A stretch of 64,000 bases of DNA from Roseovarius sp. (lineage in GTDB: Bacteria; Pseudomonadota; Alphaproteobacteria; Rhodobacterales; Rhodobacteraceae), in contig JAJFIA010000019.1 of assembly GCA_021775255.1 (NCBI GenBank), positions 143,878 through 207,877 of the forward strand, in the 5' to 3' direction. Below the pieces are notes generated by a model. The model saw only the letters and a program-made list of their open reading frames with translations. It was not told the origin of the DNA and searched no databases. Shown one piece after another: positions 41,633-50,486 of this stretch. Numbering within the stretch: position 1 is the stretch's first letter; each line of letters starts with the position of its first letter. The position numbers were made by a program, and so were the translations under genes.

Positions 41633-43480
41633 TCATGTGCGGCCAAACAGCCGCTCAATATCGGACAGTTTTAGCTCAACATAGGTGGGGCGTCCATGGT
41701 TGCATTGGCCGGAATGCGGCGTGGCCTCCATTTCACGCAAAAGCGCGTTCATCTCATCCGCCTGCATCCGGCGGCCCGAACGGATTGAACCATGGCAGGC
41801 GATGCGGCTGAGAATGGCCTCGATCCGGGCGCGGATGGTTTGGCTGTCACCCTGATCGGCCAGCTCATCAAGAATGTCCAGAACCATGGCGCGGGCGTTG
41901 CACGGGCCAAGGATTGCAGGGGTTTCGCGCACCGCGATGCTGCCATTGCCGAAGGGTTCAATTTTCAGGCCAAGGCGGGAAAGATCATCCGTGAGATCAA
42001 GCAGGCGGGTAGCCTCATCTTGTGACAGCTCAATGATTTCCGGGATCAGCAGGGCCTGTGAGGCCACGCCATTCTGCGCCATCTGGGTTTTCAGTTTTTC
42101 ATAAACCAGCCGCTCGTGGGCGGCGTGCTGATCAACGATGACCATGCCATCACCGGTTTGGGCGATAATATAGTTTTCATGTACCTGAGCCCGCGCCGCC
42201 CCCAGCGGCAGGGTTTGCGCAGGGGTCTCGTCGGGCCCTTGCGTGCCCGCCTCGACAGGATCCACCCGGCCGCTGAAAGCCTGCTGCATATCGGAAAATC
42301 CCGGCGCTTGCGCGGCATAACCGGCAGCGCGGGCCATGGCCGACGGGCGATCCATCTGGTAGATGCGCGGCCCGGTCTGTTCGGGGCGAAAGGCCCCCAA
42401 TGTCGCCCCGGCGACGGTGGTTGAAGCGCGGTGACCGGCCTCGGCCAGGGCATGGCGCAGACCAGAGACAATCAACCCCCTTGCACCGCCGGGATCACGA
42501 AACCGGACCTCGGATTTGGCCGGGTGCACGTTGACATCCACCAGGGTCGGATCGCAATCAATGAACAAAACCGCTGCCGGGTGCCGGTCACGGCTAAGGA
42601 AATCGGAATAGGCAGCACGCAGCGCGCCATAAAGCATTTTATCACGCACCGGGCGGCCATTCACAAACAGGTATTGCGCCAGGGACGAGCCGCGTGAATA
42701 GGTTGGCAAAGCGGCAAAGCCTGTCATGTGCAGCCCGTCGCGATTGGCATCAACCGGCAGGGAATTCTCGGCAAATTCCTTGCCCAAGATACGCGCCAGC
42801 CGCCCGTGCAGGGCGTCAAACATATCCCCGGTTTCAGGATCGGCGCGGAAGGTGATGCGGCCCTCGCCCCCGCCGGAGACATCGCGCAGGGTGAAACCCA
42901 CATAAGGCTCGGCCATGCTGAGACGTTTGAGAATATCTGTGATGGCGCGGGCCTCGGCCCGGTCGGAACGCATGAATTTAAGCCGCGCGGGCGTGGCATA
43001 GAACAGATCGCGCAAGGTTACGATGGTGCCCTTGTTGAGCGCCGCTGGTTTTTGCGCACTGATCTGGCCGCCAGCGACGGATATCTCAGCCGCCTCATGG
43101 CCCGGCGCGCGCGATTGCAGGGTCAGTCGGCCCACCGCACCAAGCGAGGGCAGCGCTTCACCGCGAAAACCAAAGGTGTGGATATTCAGCAGGTCTGACC
43201 CATCAATTTTCGAGGTGGCATGGCGGGCCAGTGCCAGGGGCAGGTCATCAGGCGCCATGCCACAGCCATCATCCACCACCCGGATCAGGGTTTTGCCACC
43301 GTCCGAATAAGACACATCCACCCGGCGCGCACCTGCATCAAGCGCATTTTCCACCAGTTCCTTGACCGCCGAGGCCGGGCGTTCAACCACTTCACCGGCG
43401 GCGATACGGTTGATCGCGGCCTCGTCAAGCTGCCGGATAACCGGGTGTATTTCGCCTATATTGGGATCAATTTTTGCCAT
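41633..43480 (-). CDS. mutL: DNA mismatch repair protein MutL
   Basis: [54 protein letters not shown]-terminal [10 protein letters not shown]. Confidence 0.97.
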   Translation of the reverse strand: MAKIDPNIGEIHPVIRQLDEAAINRIAAGEVVERPASAVKELVENALDAGARRVDVSYSDGGKTLIRVVDDGCGMAPDDLPLALARHATSKIDGSDLLNIHTFGFRGEALPSLGAVGRLTLQSRAPGHEAAEISVAGGQISAQKPAALNKGTIVTLRDLFYATPARLKFMRSDRAEARAITDILKRLSMAEPYVGFTLRDVSGGGEGRITFRADPETGDMFDALHGRLARILGKEFAENSLPVDANRDGLHMTGFAALPTYSRGSSLAQYLFVNGRPVRDKMLYGALRAAYSDFLSRDRHPAAVLFIDCDPTLVDVNVHPAKSEVRFRDPGGARGLIVSGLRHALAEAGHRASTTVAGATLGAFRPEQTGPRIYQMDRPSAMARAAGYAAQAPGFSDMQQAFSGRVDPVEAGTQGPDETPAQTLPLGAARAQVHENYIIAQTGDGMVIVDQHAAHERLVYEKLKTQMAQNGVASQALLIPEIIELSQDEATRLLDLTDDLSRLGLKIEPFGNGSIAVRETPAILGPCNARAMVLDILDELADQGDSQTIRARIEAILSRIACHGSIRSGRRMQADEMNALLREMEATPHSGQCNHGRPTYVELKLSDIERLFGRT

Positions 43481-43614
43481 ACCACCAAACCTAGCATAAC
43501 CCTGCCCGATTCGGCCAATGGATTGCGGACTGGTAAAAAAGAATTCTTTTCGGTCTACATTTGCCAAAGCACGTTATATTGTGGGCAAAACAACAAGCTT
43601 TGAGCAGAGCAAAC

Positions 43615-45783
43615 ATGAGCACTTCAGGCCGAAAGAAGCCGCGCCTTGTCGCGGATAAGCGCCATCCCCAGCCGAAGAAAAAACCGGCGGCGGCGAAAAA
43701 GAAGCCTGTGACAAGGCGTAAAAAGGCAGCGCCCAGGCGCAAGATGCGGGACAGCTCAAAGCGCATACACAACCCGGTTCTGGCGTTTTTCATCCGGCTC
43801 TTGGCGGGGCTTCTGCGGCTGGTGTGGAAAATCACCTGGCGGGTTTCGGCGGTTGGAGCGGTGCTTCTGGCACTGGCAATCGGCTATACCTACACCACCT
43901 TGCCGGATCTTAAGAGCTTTCTTGACGGGCGCTCGCGCGGGTCGGTCACGCTGCTGGATTTCAAGGGCGATGTTTTTGCCTGGCGCGGTGATCAGTTTGG
44001 CGGAGTTGTCTCGGTTGGGGGGGTGGCAAAGAGCCTGAAAAACGCCGTGGTGGCCACCGAGGACAAGCGGTTTTACCGGCATTTCGGCGTATCCCCGCGC
44101 GGGGTGGCCAGTGCGGTTCGGATCAACCTGAGCGAAGGGCGCGGGCCTTTGTCGGGGCATGGCGGATCGACCATAACCCAGCAGACCGCCAAGCTTATTT
44201 GCCTGGGGCGGCGCTATGACAAATCCCAGTGGGAAAGCGAGAAGGCTTACGTCAATGATTGCCGCCGGTCATCATTGGGGCGCAAGGCGAAAGAGGCGAT
44301 TTTTTCCATCGCGATGGAGCTGAAATACTCCAAGGACGAAATTCTGTCGATCTATCTGAACCGGGCGTATTTTGGTGGCGGGGCCTATGGGGTCGAGGCC
44401 GCAGCGCAGCGGTATTTCGATAAATCCGCGGCCAGGCTGACAGTTGGGGAAAGCGCCATTCTGGCCGGGCTGTTGACAGCGCCGACACGGTATGCGCCGA
44501 CAAACGATCTCAAGCGCTCGCAGGACCGGGCGGCAACGGTGCTCAGGCTGATGTATGAACAGGACTATCTGAGCCGGGCCGAGATGGAGAAGGCGCAGGC
44601 CAACCCTGCCGGTCTTTCCAGCGCGGCACAGGCGGAGGCGGGGGGGTACTTCGCCGATTGGGTAATGGCCTCGGGGCCGGAATTTTTCACCCGGGATACC
44701 ACCGAAGATGTGATCATTCGCACCACACTCGATCAGCGGCTGCAAAAGGCGGCAGAAGAGGCGCTGAAATTTGTGTTTGAAAACAAGGTGCAGGAGGGTT
44801 CAAAGGCGCAGGCGGCGATCATCGTTATGTCAGCAGATGGCGCGGTGCGGGCGCTTGTAGGCGGGCGCGATACCAAAGTCAGCGGCGCGTTCAACCGGGC
44901 AACGCAGGCCAATCGGCAGACCGGATCGGCCTTCAAGCCGTTTGTTTATGCCACGGCGCTTGATCTGGGATATTCGGGGAATTCAACCGTGTTGGATGAG
45001 CCCTATTGCCTGAATATTCCCGGCTCGGGCCAGTGGTGCCCGAAAAATTACGACCATAAGTTCCACGGCGAGGTGACGCTGACCGAGGCTTTGCGCAAGT
45101 CGTATAATATTCCGGCGGTGAAATTGTCGGAACGGGTGGGCCGTGAACTGGTGCAAAAAGTGGCGTCGGATTTTGGCATTGAGGGCAATCTGGCCGAGGG
45201 TCCGGCGCTGGCGCTTGGGGCGTCGGAAAGCACATTGCTGGATATGACGGGGGCCTATGCGGGCATTCTCAATGGTGGCTCGTCGGTAACGCCTTACGGA
45301 TTGGTTGAGCTGCGCCTTCAGGGCGATGATGAACCTCTGATGGGGGCCGGTGGCGGCATTGGCGAGCGGGTGATCCGGCAGGAGGCGGCGCAGGAGCTGA
45401 TTTATATGATGAATCAGGTGATCCTCAGCGGTACCGGCCGCCGGGCGGCTCTGCCCGGGTATGAGGCGGCGGGCAAAACCGGCACCACCCAGGGCGCGCG
45501 CGATGCCTGGTTTTTGGGGTTTACGGCGGATTATGTCGCCGGGGTCTGGATGGGGTATGATGATAATACGCCACTGACCGGTGTCACCGGCGGCGGATTA
45601 CCGGCCGAAATATGGAAAGAAACCATGCTCCGGGTGCATGAGGGGTTAAAGCCACGCCCCCTGCCGATGCGCCCCCCCGAACCTGTTCTGGCCCCGATTG
45701 ATCGACAGGACAGGGGCGGGCAGGACCGGCGCAATCGTGACCGGTCGATTGAAAACATGCTTCGCAGGCTGCTCGGGGGTTAG
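43615..45783 (+). CDS. Penicillin-binding protein 1A family (transglycosylase/transpeptidase)
   Basis: VATEDKRFYRHFGV, GGSTITQQTAKL, RQTGSAFKPFVYATALD, AAGKTGTTQGARDAWF; very basic cytosolic tail. Confidence 0.94.
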   Translation: MSTSGRKKPRLVADKRHPQPKKKPAAAKKKPVTRRKKAAPRRKMRDSSKRIHNPVLAFFIRLLAGLLRLVWKITWRVSAVGAVLLALAIGYTYTTLPDLKSFLDGRSRGSVTLLDFKGDVFAWRGDQFGGVVSVGGVAKSLKNAVVATEDKRFYRHFGVSPRGVASAVRINLSEGRGPLSGHGGSTITQQTAKLICLGRRYDKSQWESEKAYVNDCRRSSLGRKAKEAIFSIAMELKYSKDEILSIYLNRAYFGGGAYGVEAAAQRYFDKSAARLTVGESAILAGLLTAPTRYAPTNDLKRSQDRAATVLRLMYEQDYLSRAEMEKAQANPAGLSSAAQAEAGGYFADWVMASGPEFFTRDTTEDVIIRTTLDQRLQKAAEEALKFVFENKVQEGSKAQAAIIVMSADGAVRALVGGRDTKVSGAFNRATQANRQTGSAFKPFVYATALDLGYSGNSTVLDEPYCLNIPGSGQWCPKNYDHKFHGEVTLTEALRKSYNIPAVKLSERVGRELVQKVASDFGIEGNLAEGPALALGASESTLLDMTGAYAGILNGGSSVTPYGLVELRLQGDDEPLMGAGGGIGERVIRQEAAQELIYMMNQVILSGTGRRAALPGYEAAGKTGTTQGARDAWFLGFTADYVAGVWMGYDDNTPLTGVTGGGLPAEIWKETMLRVHEGLKPRPLPMRPPEPVLAPIDRQDRGGQDRRNRDRSIENMLRRLLGG

Positions 45784-46247
45784 GGCGCGCCGCTGTTTGC
45801 ACTGCCCCGATTGGCCTTTTCCTGTAATGAAAACACCATGGTCAGGCGGTTCCCATCCGCCATCCGGTTGTAGAGCAGTTTCATGGTCAGATTGTGGATC
45901 ATGAACCAGCCAAAGCCGCCTTCGGGCAAATCCTCAAGCGCCACCTCATGATCCGGCAGGCGACCTTTCGGCAAGGACAGACCCGGCATCGGCTGGCCAT
46001 GATCGCGCAAATCAAGCAACAGGCGTTGATTTTTGATTTCACCGGTAATTTCTACCGTACCGGATATATCCGCATACGCATGTTCAACAATGTTGTTGAG
46101 CGCCTCGGCAAGAGCTATTTCAACATTGCCGCAGATGTCTTCCGGCACGCCCCGCGCGCGTATTCTGACCCGCACCAAAGCCAGCGCCTCGCGTACCGCT
46201 TCTTCGGTGCCGGGGGTGGTGATGGTGAAACTGTGGTCTGTGTCCAT
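45780..46247 (-). CDS. Anti-sigma factor/serine kinase (RsbW-like HATPase)
   Basis: EIALAEALNNIVEHAY N-box, LDLRDHGQPMP, EGGFGWFMIHNL. Confidence 0.85.
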   Translation of the reverse strand: MDTDHSFTITTPGTEEAVREALALVRVRIRARGVPEDICGNVEIALAEALNNIVEHAYADISGTVEITGEIKNQRLLLDLRDHGQPMPGLSLPKGRLPDHEVALEDLPEGGFGWFMIHNLTMKLLYNRMADGNRLTMVFSLQEKANRGSANSGAP

Positions 46248-46315
46248 GGCTGAGAACGGAGCCCCTTAACATAGCTTCGTTGTGCATATTCCTGCATATG
46301 TTGGCGTGTCGGCCC

Positions 46316-46654
46316 CTATCCTGCCTCGCGTTTGGCAAGGGCATCGACATTTGCATGTATCTCGAAAATCGAATCCATCCGCGTAAGACAAAACACTTTT
46401 TCCACGTCCCCGGAAAGCCCTGCCAGATCCATTTGCCTTGCATATCCGATCTGCTTTTTCGAGGCGACAATCGCGCCAAGGCCGCTGGAATCGACAAATC
46501 TCACCTGGGAGAGGTCCAGAACCACATGATCAGGCCCGGTTTCCGTCAGGCTGCGCATGGCATCCTTGAATTTGATCGCCACCGAGGCATCAATCCGCGC
46601 CTCATTGACTGTGATGATGTTGATGTCGTTGTGATAGGTGCTGTTCAGGTCCAT
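46316..46654 (-). CDS. STAS-domain anti-anti-sigma factor
   Basis: VLDLSQVRFVDSSGLGAIVASKKQ. Confidence 0.9.
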   Translation of the reverse strand: MDLNSTYHNDINIITVNEARIDASVAIKFKDAMRSLTETGPDHVVLDLSQVRFVDSSGLGAIVASKKQIGYARQMDLAGLSGDVEKVFCLTRMDSIFEIHANVDALAKREAG

Positions 46655-46748
46655 GGTGCCTCCGGCGAATGAGTAGTAATACGCATCAGGCTAGACCTCA
46701 TTCCTTACCATTCGGTATGCAAGGAACAGAAAAACAGGAGAGTGCGTC

Positions 46749-47933
46749 ATGAAAAATGTAATTATCGCCGGGGCCGCCCGCACGCCGATGGGTGGATTCC
46801 AGGGGGATTTTGACGGGGTGAATGCGGCAACTCTGGGCGGCACCGCGATCAAGGCGGCGCTTGAAGCGGCTGGCGCAACAACCGTGGATGAAATATTAAT
46901 GGGCTGTGTTTTGCCAGCAGGGCAAGGCCAGGCCCCGGCGCGGCAGGCCGGATTTCTGGGTGGATTGGGCGAAGACGTGCCCGCCACCACACTCAACAAG
47001 ATGTGCGGCTCAGGGATGAAGGCGGCGATGATCGGCTGTGATCAGATCGCGCTGGGCCGGTCGGATGTGATGCTGGTGGGCGGCATGGAAAATATGTCAA
47101 ATGCGCCCTATCTTTTGCCGCAAATGCGGGGTGGCGCGCGGATCGGCCATGCGCAGGCGATGGATCACATGTTTCTTGACGGGCTTGAGGATGCCTATGA
47201 CAAGGGCCGCCTGATGGGCTCATTCGCCGAGGATTGTGCCGAGAAGTTTCAATTCACCCGCGAGGCACAGGATGAATATGCGCTGGGATCGCTGTCCAAT
47301 GCGCTGGCGGCAGAAAAATCCGGCGCGTTTGGCAATGAGATTGCACCGGTCACGGTACAGACCCGCAAGGGTGCGGTGGTGATCTCAGCCGATGAGCAAC
47401 CGGCCAAGGCGCGGCCCGAAAAGATCCCGCAGCTCAAGCCCGCATTCCGCAAGGATGGCACCGTGACGGCGGCCAATTCATCGTCCATTTCGGACGGGGC
47501 GGCGGCATTGGTTCTGGCCTCGGATGAGGCGGCAAAGGCACAGGGGCTGAAAACCCGCGCGCGAATTATCGGCCATGCCAGCCATGCGCAGGCCCCGGGC
47601 TGGTTTACCACGGCACCGGTGCCAGCGGTGCAAAAGCTGCTCAAGCGGATCGGCTGGAGCGTGGATGACGTGGATCTGTGGGAAGTGAACGAGGCCTTTG
47701 CCGTGGTGCCCATGGCCTTCATGCATGAGATGGGCGTGGCGCGCGCGAAGATCAATGTCAATGGTGGTGCCTGTGCGCTGGGCCATCCCATCGGTGCATC
47801 GGGCGCGCGGATCATCGTGACGTTGCTCAATGCGCTTGAGGCGCGCGGGCTCAGGCGCGGGATTGCCGCGATTTGCATCGGCGGCGGCGAGGGCACGGCG
47901 ATTGCGATTGAGCTGGTCGGTCATTCTGGTTGA
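46749..47933 (+). CDS. Acetyl-CoA acetyltransferase/thiolase
   Basis: TLNKMCGSGMKAAMIG, NVNGGACALGHPIGASGARI, CIGGGEGTAIAIE. Confidence 0.95.
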   Translation: MKNVIIAGAARTPMGGFQGDFDGVNAATLGGTAIKAALEAAGATTVDEILMGCVLPAGQGQAPARQAGFLGGLGEDVPATTLNKMCGSGMKAAMIGCDQIALGRSDVMLVGGMENMSNAPYLLPQMRGGARIGHAQAMDHMFLDGLEDAYDKGRLMGSFAEDCAEKFQFTREAQDEYALGSLSNALAAEKSGAFGNEIAPVTVQTRKGAVVISADEQPAKARPEKIPQLKPAFRKDGTVTAANSSSISDGAAALVLASDEAAKAQGLKTRARIIGHASHAQAPGWFTTAPVPAVQKLLKRIGWSVDDVDLWEVNEAFAVVPMAFMHEMGVARAKINVNGGACALGHPIGASGARIIVTLLNALEARGLRRGIAAICIGGGEGTAIAIELVGHSG

Positions 47934-47962
47934 TGCAGAGTTTTTGGCCCTATTTAGGGCGT

Positions 47963-48259
47963 CTATAATTTTGGGCGGCCGGTGGATTTGCTTGAGCGCT
48001 GGTCTTTAACATGAAGAATGCGAATATCTGTTTTTGTGAGCTGATAGATCAGCGTGAATGGTGTGTCGGGTATGGGGTGTTCGCGCAGTGAATCCACCAC
48101 CTCAGAAGGTGCTCCTGCCTTGGGATTATTGCGGATAGTGGTCAGTGCGTTGCGAAACCGTTTTGCCGCTTTTGGCTTTCCAGCGGGAAAAACGGTTTGG
48201 TAATAGCGTTTCATCCACTCGAGGTCATCGAGGGAAGATGGCAGGAATATAATTTTTAT
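47963..48259 (-). CDS. ParE/RelE-type toxin, possible ATA (non-AUG) start
   Basis: Reading upstream of the first ATG (48214), the frame stays open as (ATA)KIIFLPSSLDDLEWMKRYYQTVFPAGKPKAAKRFRNALTTIRNNPKAGAPSE; the ORF track lists only 47963-48214. Confidence 0.7.
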   Translation of the reverse strand: MKIIFLPSSLDDLEWMKRYYQTVFPAGKPKAAKRFRNALTTIRNNPKAGAPSEVVDSLREHPIPDTPFTLIYQLTKTDIRILHVKDQRSSKSTGRPKL

Positions 48260-48262
48260 GGC

Positions 48263-48547
48263 CTAGGTTTTACGCGGTTTAATATCAGCATCGGGCTTTG
48301 GCAGCTCGGTATCTGTGAACCATGAATCAACCCATGCCGTTACGCGGTCTTCGGAAACAAAGACACCCGATTTAGCCTCTTCCATACGTTCAAGAAGAAG
48401 TTCACGCTCGAATTTTCGCCGCTCAAGATATTCAGAAATTGCCCGTGACGCGAGGTAGGATGCAGGGCGTTCAACCCGTTTGGCTTCCTGATTGAGGTGC
48501 GCTTTCAGGTCTTTCTCAAGTCTCATGGAAAAAGGGACGGTGGTCAT
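48263..48547 (-). CDS. Ribbon-helix-helix antitoxin
   Basis: MTTVPFSMRLEKDLKAHLNQEAKRVERPASYLASRAISEYLERR; immediately upstream of the toxin frame. Confidence 0.75.
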   Translation of the reverse strand: MTTVPFSMRLEKDLKAHLNQEAKRVERPASYLASRAISEYLERRKFERELLLERMEEAKSGVFVSEDRVTAWVDSWFTDTELPKPDADIKPRKT

Positions 48548-48635
48548 ATTGGCCATGCTTTCCGGTTGTGAATGGGCATATGTAATACAATGTATTACAC
48601 TTGTGGTGAAAGTCAAACCTGGTTTCGCTTTAGCC

Positions 48636-49583
48636 CTACCGCCCCCTGCGGCGCACGGCCTGCGGGGTCAGGCCAAAATGCAGGCGGTAATGCCGGGTAA
48701 AGCCGCTGGGAAAACCACAGGCGAGGGCAATCTCGGAGACCGGCATCGTGGTATTCAGCAAGAGATTGCTGGCTTTGTTGAGCCGCAAGGCGCGGTAATA
48801 TTCCGCCGGGCGGGTTTCCAGCAGCGCCTGAAACCGCCTCTCGAGCGAGCGCGAAGACACCCCAACCAGCCGCACCAGATGGGATATTGGCAGCGGCTCT
48901 TCCATATTGGCCTGCATCAGGCCGATGCATTTGTCCAGTATCTCATCACCGGTCAGTTTGATGCTTTTCCCGCCAAAGGGCTGCAATGTACCGGGATCAC
49001 GGATGCGCTCATGCAGTTGAATATCAGCCACGGTTGAGATGCTGGCGGCCGAAATATGCCGCGCCATCAGCGTCAGGATCATATCCACGGTTGATCCCAT
49101 GCCGGCGCTGGTGGTGATCAGCCCCTGTTCGGTGGCCAGCGCCTGATTATTGGTGTTCAGCCCGATCTTCTCGCCCAGGATTGTCCGGTTTTCCCAATGG
49201 GTCGTCAGCCCGTGATCGCCGCGCTCGGCAATAAACCGGCTGGCGGCTTCGGCCAGCAGGATCACCTTGCATTGGCGCGAGACGTAGCGATCAATTTCAC
49301 GGCCCAGCGACAGCCCCGGATGCGCCGGATCGGAATTGCCAAGGGCTATAACGTAATGCGCATCGGGGTAGGGATCAAACGGCAGCGTTTCAACCCAGGC
49401 ATCGGCGAGGCATCTAATGGGGCCGCCTTTGGCCGACAGGTTGCGCCATTCAAATACCGGCCGCACGGTGACCCGGTTGGCCAGCCGCAGAATATCCACC
49501 ACGGCGGTATATTCCGTCAGCACAAAGCCCTCGGTCAGGAGCAGATCAAACCGGATTTTCTCGCGCTCTTCGATCTGCATCAT
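48636..49583 (-). CDS. GlxA family AraC-type transcriptional regulator
   Basis: DJ-1/PfpI-like N-terminal domain; C-terminal HLVRLVGVSSRSLERRFQALLETRPAEYYRALRLNKASNLL HTH. Confidence 0.9.
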   Translation of the reverse strand: MMQIEEREKIRFDLLLTEGFVLTEYTAVVDILRLANRVTVRPVFEWRNLSAKGGPIRCLADAWVETLPFDPYPDAHYVIALGNSDPAHPGLSLGREIDRYVSRQCKVILLAEAASRFIAERGDHGLTTHWENRTILGEKIGLNTNNQALATEQGLITTSAGMGSTVDMILTLMARHISAASISTVADIQLHERIRDPGTLQPFGGKSIKLTGDEILDKCIGLMQANMEEPLPISHLVRLVGVSSRSLERRFQALLETRPAEYYRALRLNKASNLLLNTTMPVSEIALACGFPSGFTRHYRLHFGLTPQAVRRRGR

Positions 49584-49589
49584 ATGCCC

Positions 49590-50486
49590 CTAGATGATCC
49601 GGTGCCCGGCGAGCATGAGCCGCCGCGCCAGCTCGGAAATATGCGATGGCCCCACCGCACAACAGCCGCCCACAATCGTGGCCCCCTGCGCCACCCAACC
49701 CATAGCAAAATCGGCATAGGCCTCAGGCCCCAGATCAGTGCGGTGCTCAAGCACATCCGATGTGGGCGCTTCCTTGAGGAAGGCCGGATTGATGCCGGTA
49801 AAGCCGTTGGCATAGGCCCCGAACGGCAGGCCGAAGGTTTTGAGAATTTCAAGCCCATCCGCCACAGCCTCGGGGCGCGAGCAGTTGATCAGCACGGCCT
49901 CGGGCGCGTATTGCGCTAGGGTCCCGGCCAGTTCCGCCACCCCCTCGCCCGAGCGCAGGCGGGTGCCGTCATCATCCATCACCGTCACCGAAAGCCATAC
50001 CGGTTTACTGGCCCCTGCCGTGCCCAAAAGCGCGCCTTCAGCCTGTTCGAGCGAGGCCGCGGTTTCAATCAAAAACAGATCCACCCGCGCATCCATCATC
50101 GCGACCAGCCCGGCAAAAAGCGGCGCGGCCTGATCGGGATTGATGCGAATATCGGGCCGGTAAGAGGCCACCAGCGGCCCCAAAGCCCCGGCAATCCGCC
50201 CCGCGCCGTGGGCCATGCGCGCGCTTTCCGCCCCCTCAAGGGCGGCGTTGATCAGCGGCTTGAGCTGATCGGCGATCCCGGCACGCTCCAGCCGGTCGCG
50301 GTGCAGGGCATAGCTGTTGGTGGTGGCAATCGTCGCCCCTGCGTTGAAGTAATCGCCGTGCACTGCTTGCACCATGCCGGGATGCTCGATCATCACGGTG
50401 GTTGACCACAAAGGCGTCGGTTGCGCGCCTGCGCGGATCACCAGCTCCTGCCCGATCGAGCCATCCAGAAGGGTTATATCTGTCAT
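49590..50486 (-). CDS. Homocysteine S-methyltransferase family protein
   Basis: DGSIGQELV start, VLINCSRPEAV and VGGCCAVGPSHI zinc cysteines. Confidence 0.88.
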   Translation of the reverse strand: MTDITLLDGSIGQELVIRAGAQPTPLWSTTVMIEHPGMVQAVHGDYFNAGATIATTNSYALHRDRLERAGIADQLKPLINAALEGAESARMAHGAGRIAGALGPLVASYRPDIRINPDQAAPLFAGLVAMMDARVDLFLIETAASLEQAEGALLGTAGASKPVWLSVTVMDDDGTRLRSGEGVAELAGTLAQYAPEAVLINCSRPEAVADGLEILKTFGLPFGAYANGFTGINPAFLKEAPTSDVLEHRTDLGPEAYADFAMGWVAQGATIVGGCCAVGPSHISELARRLMLAGHRII

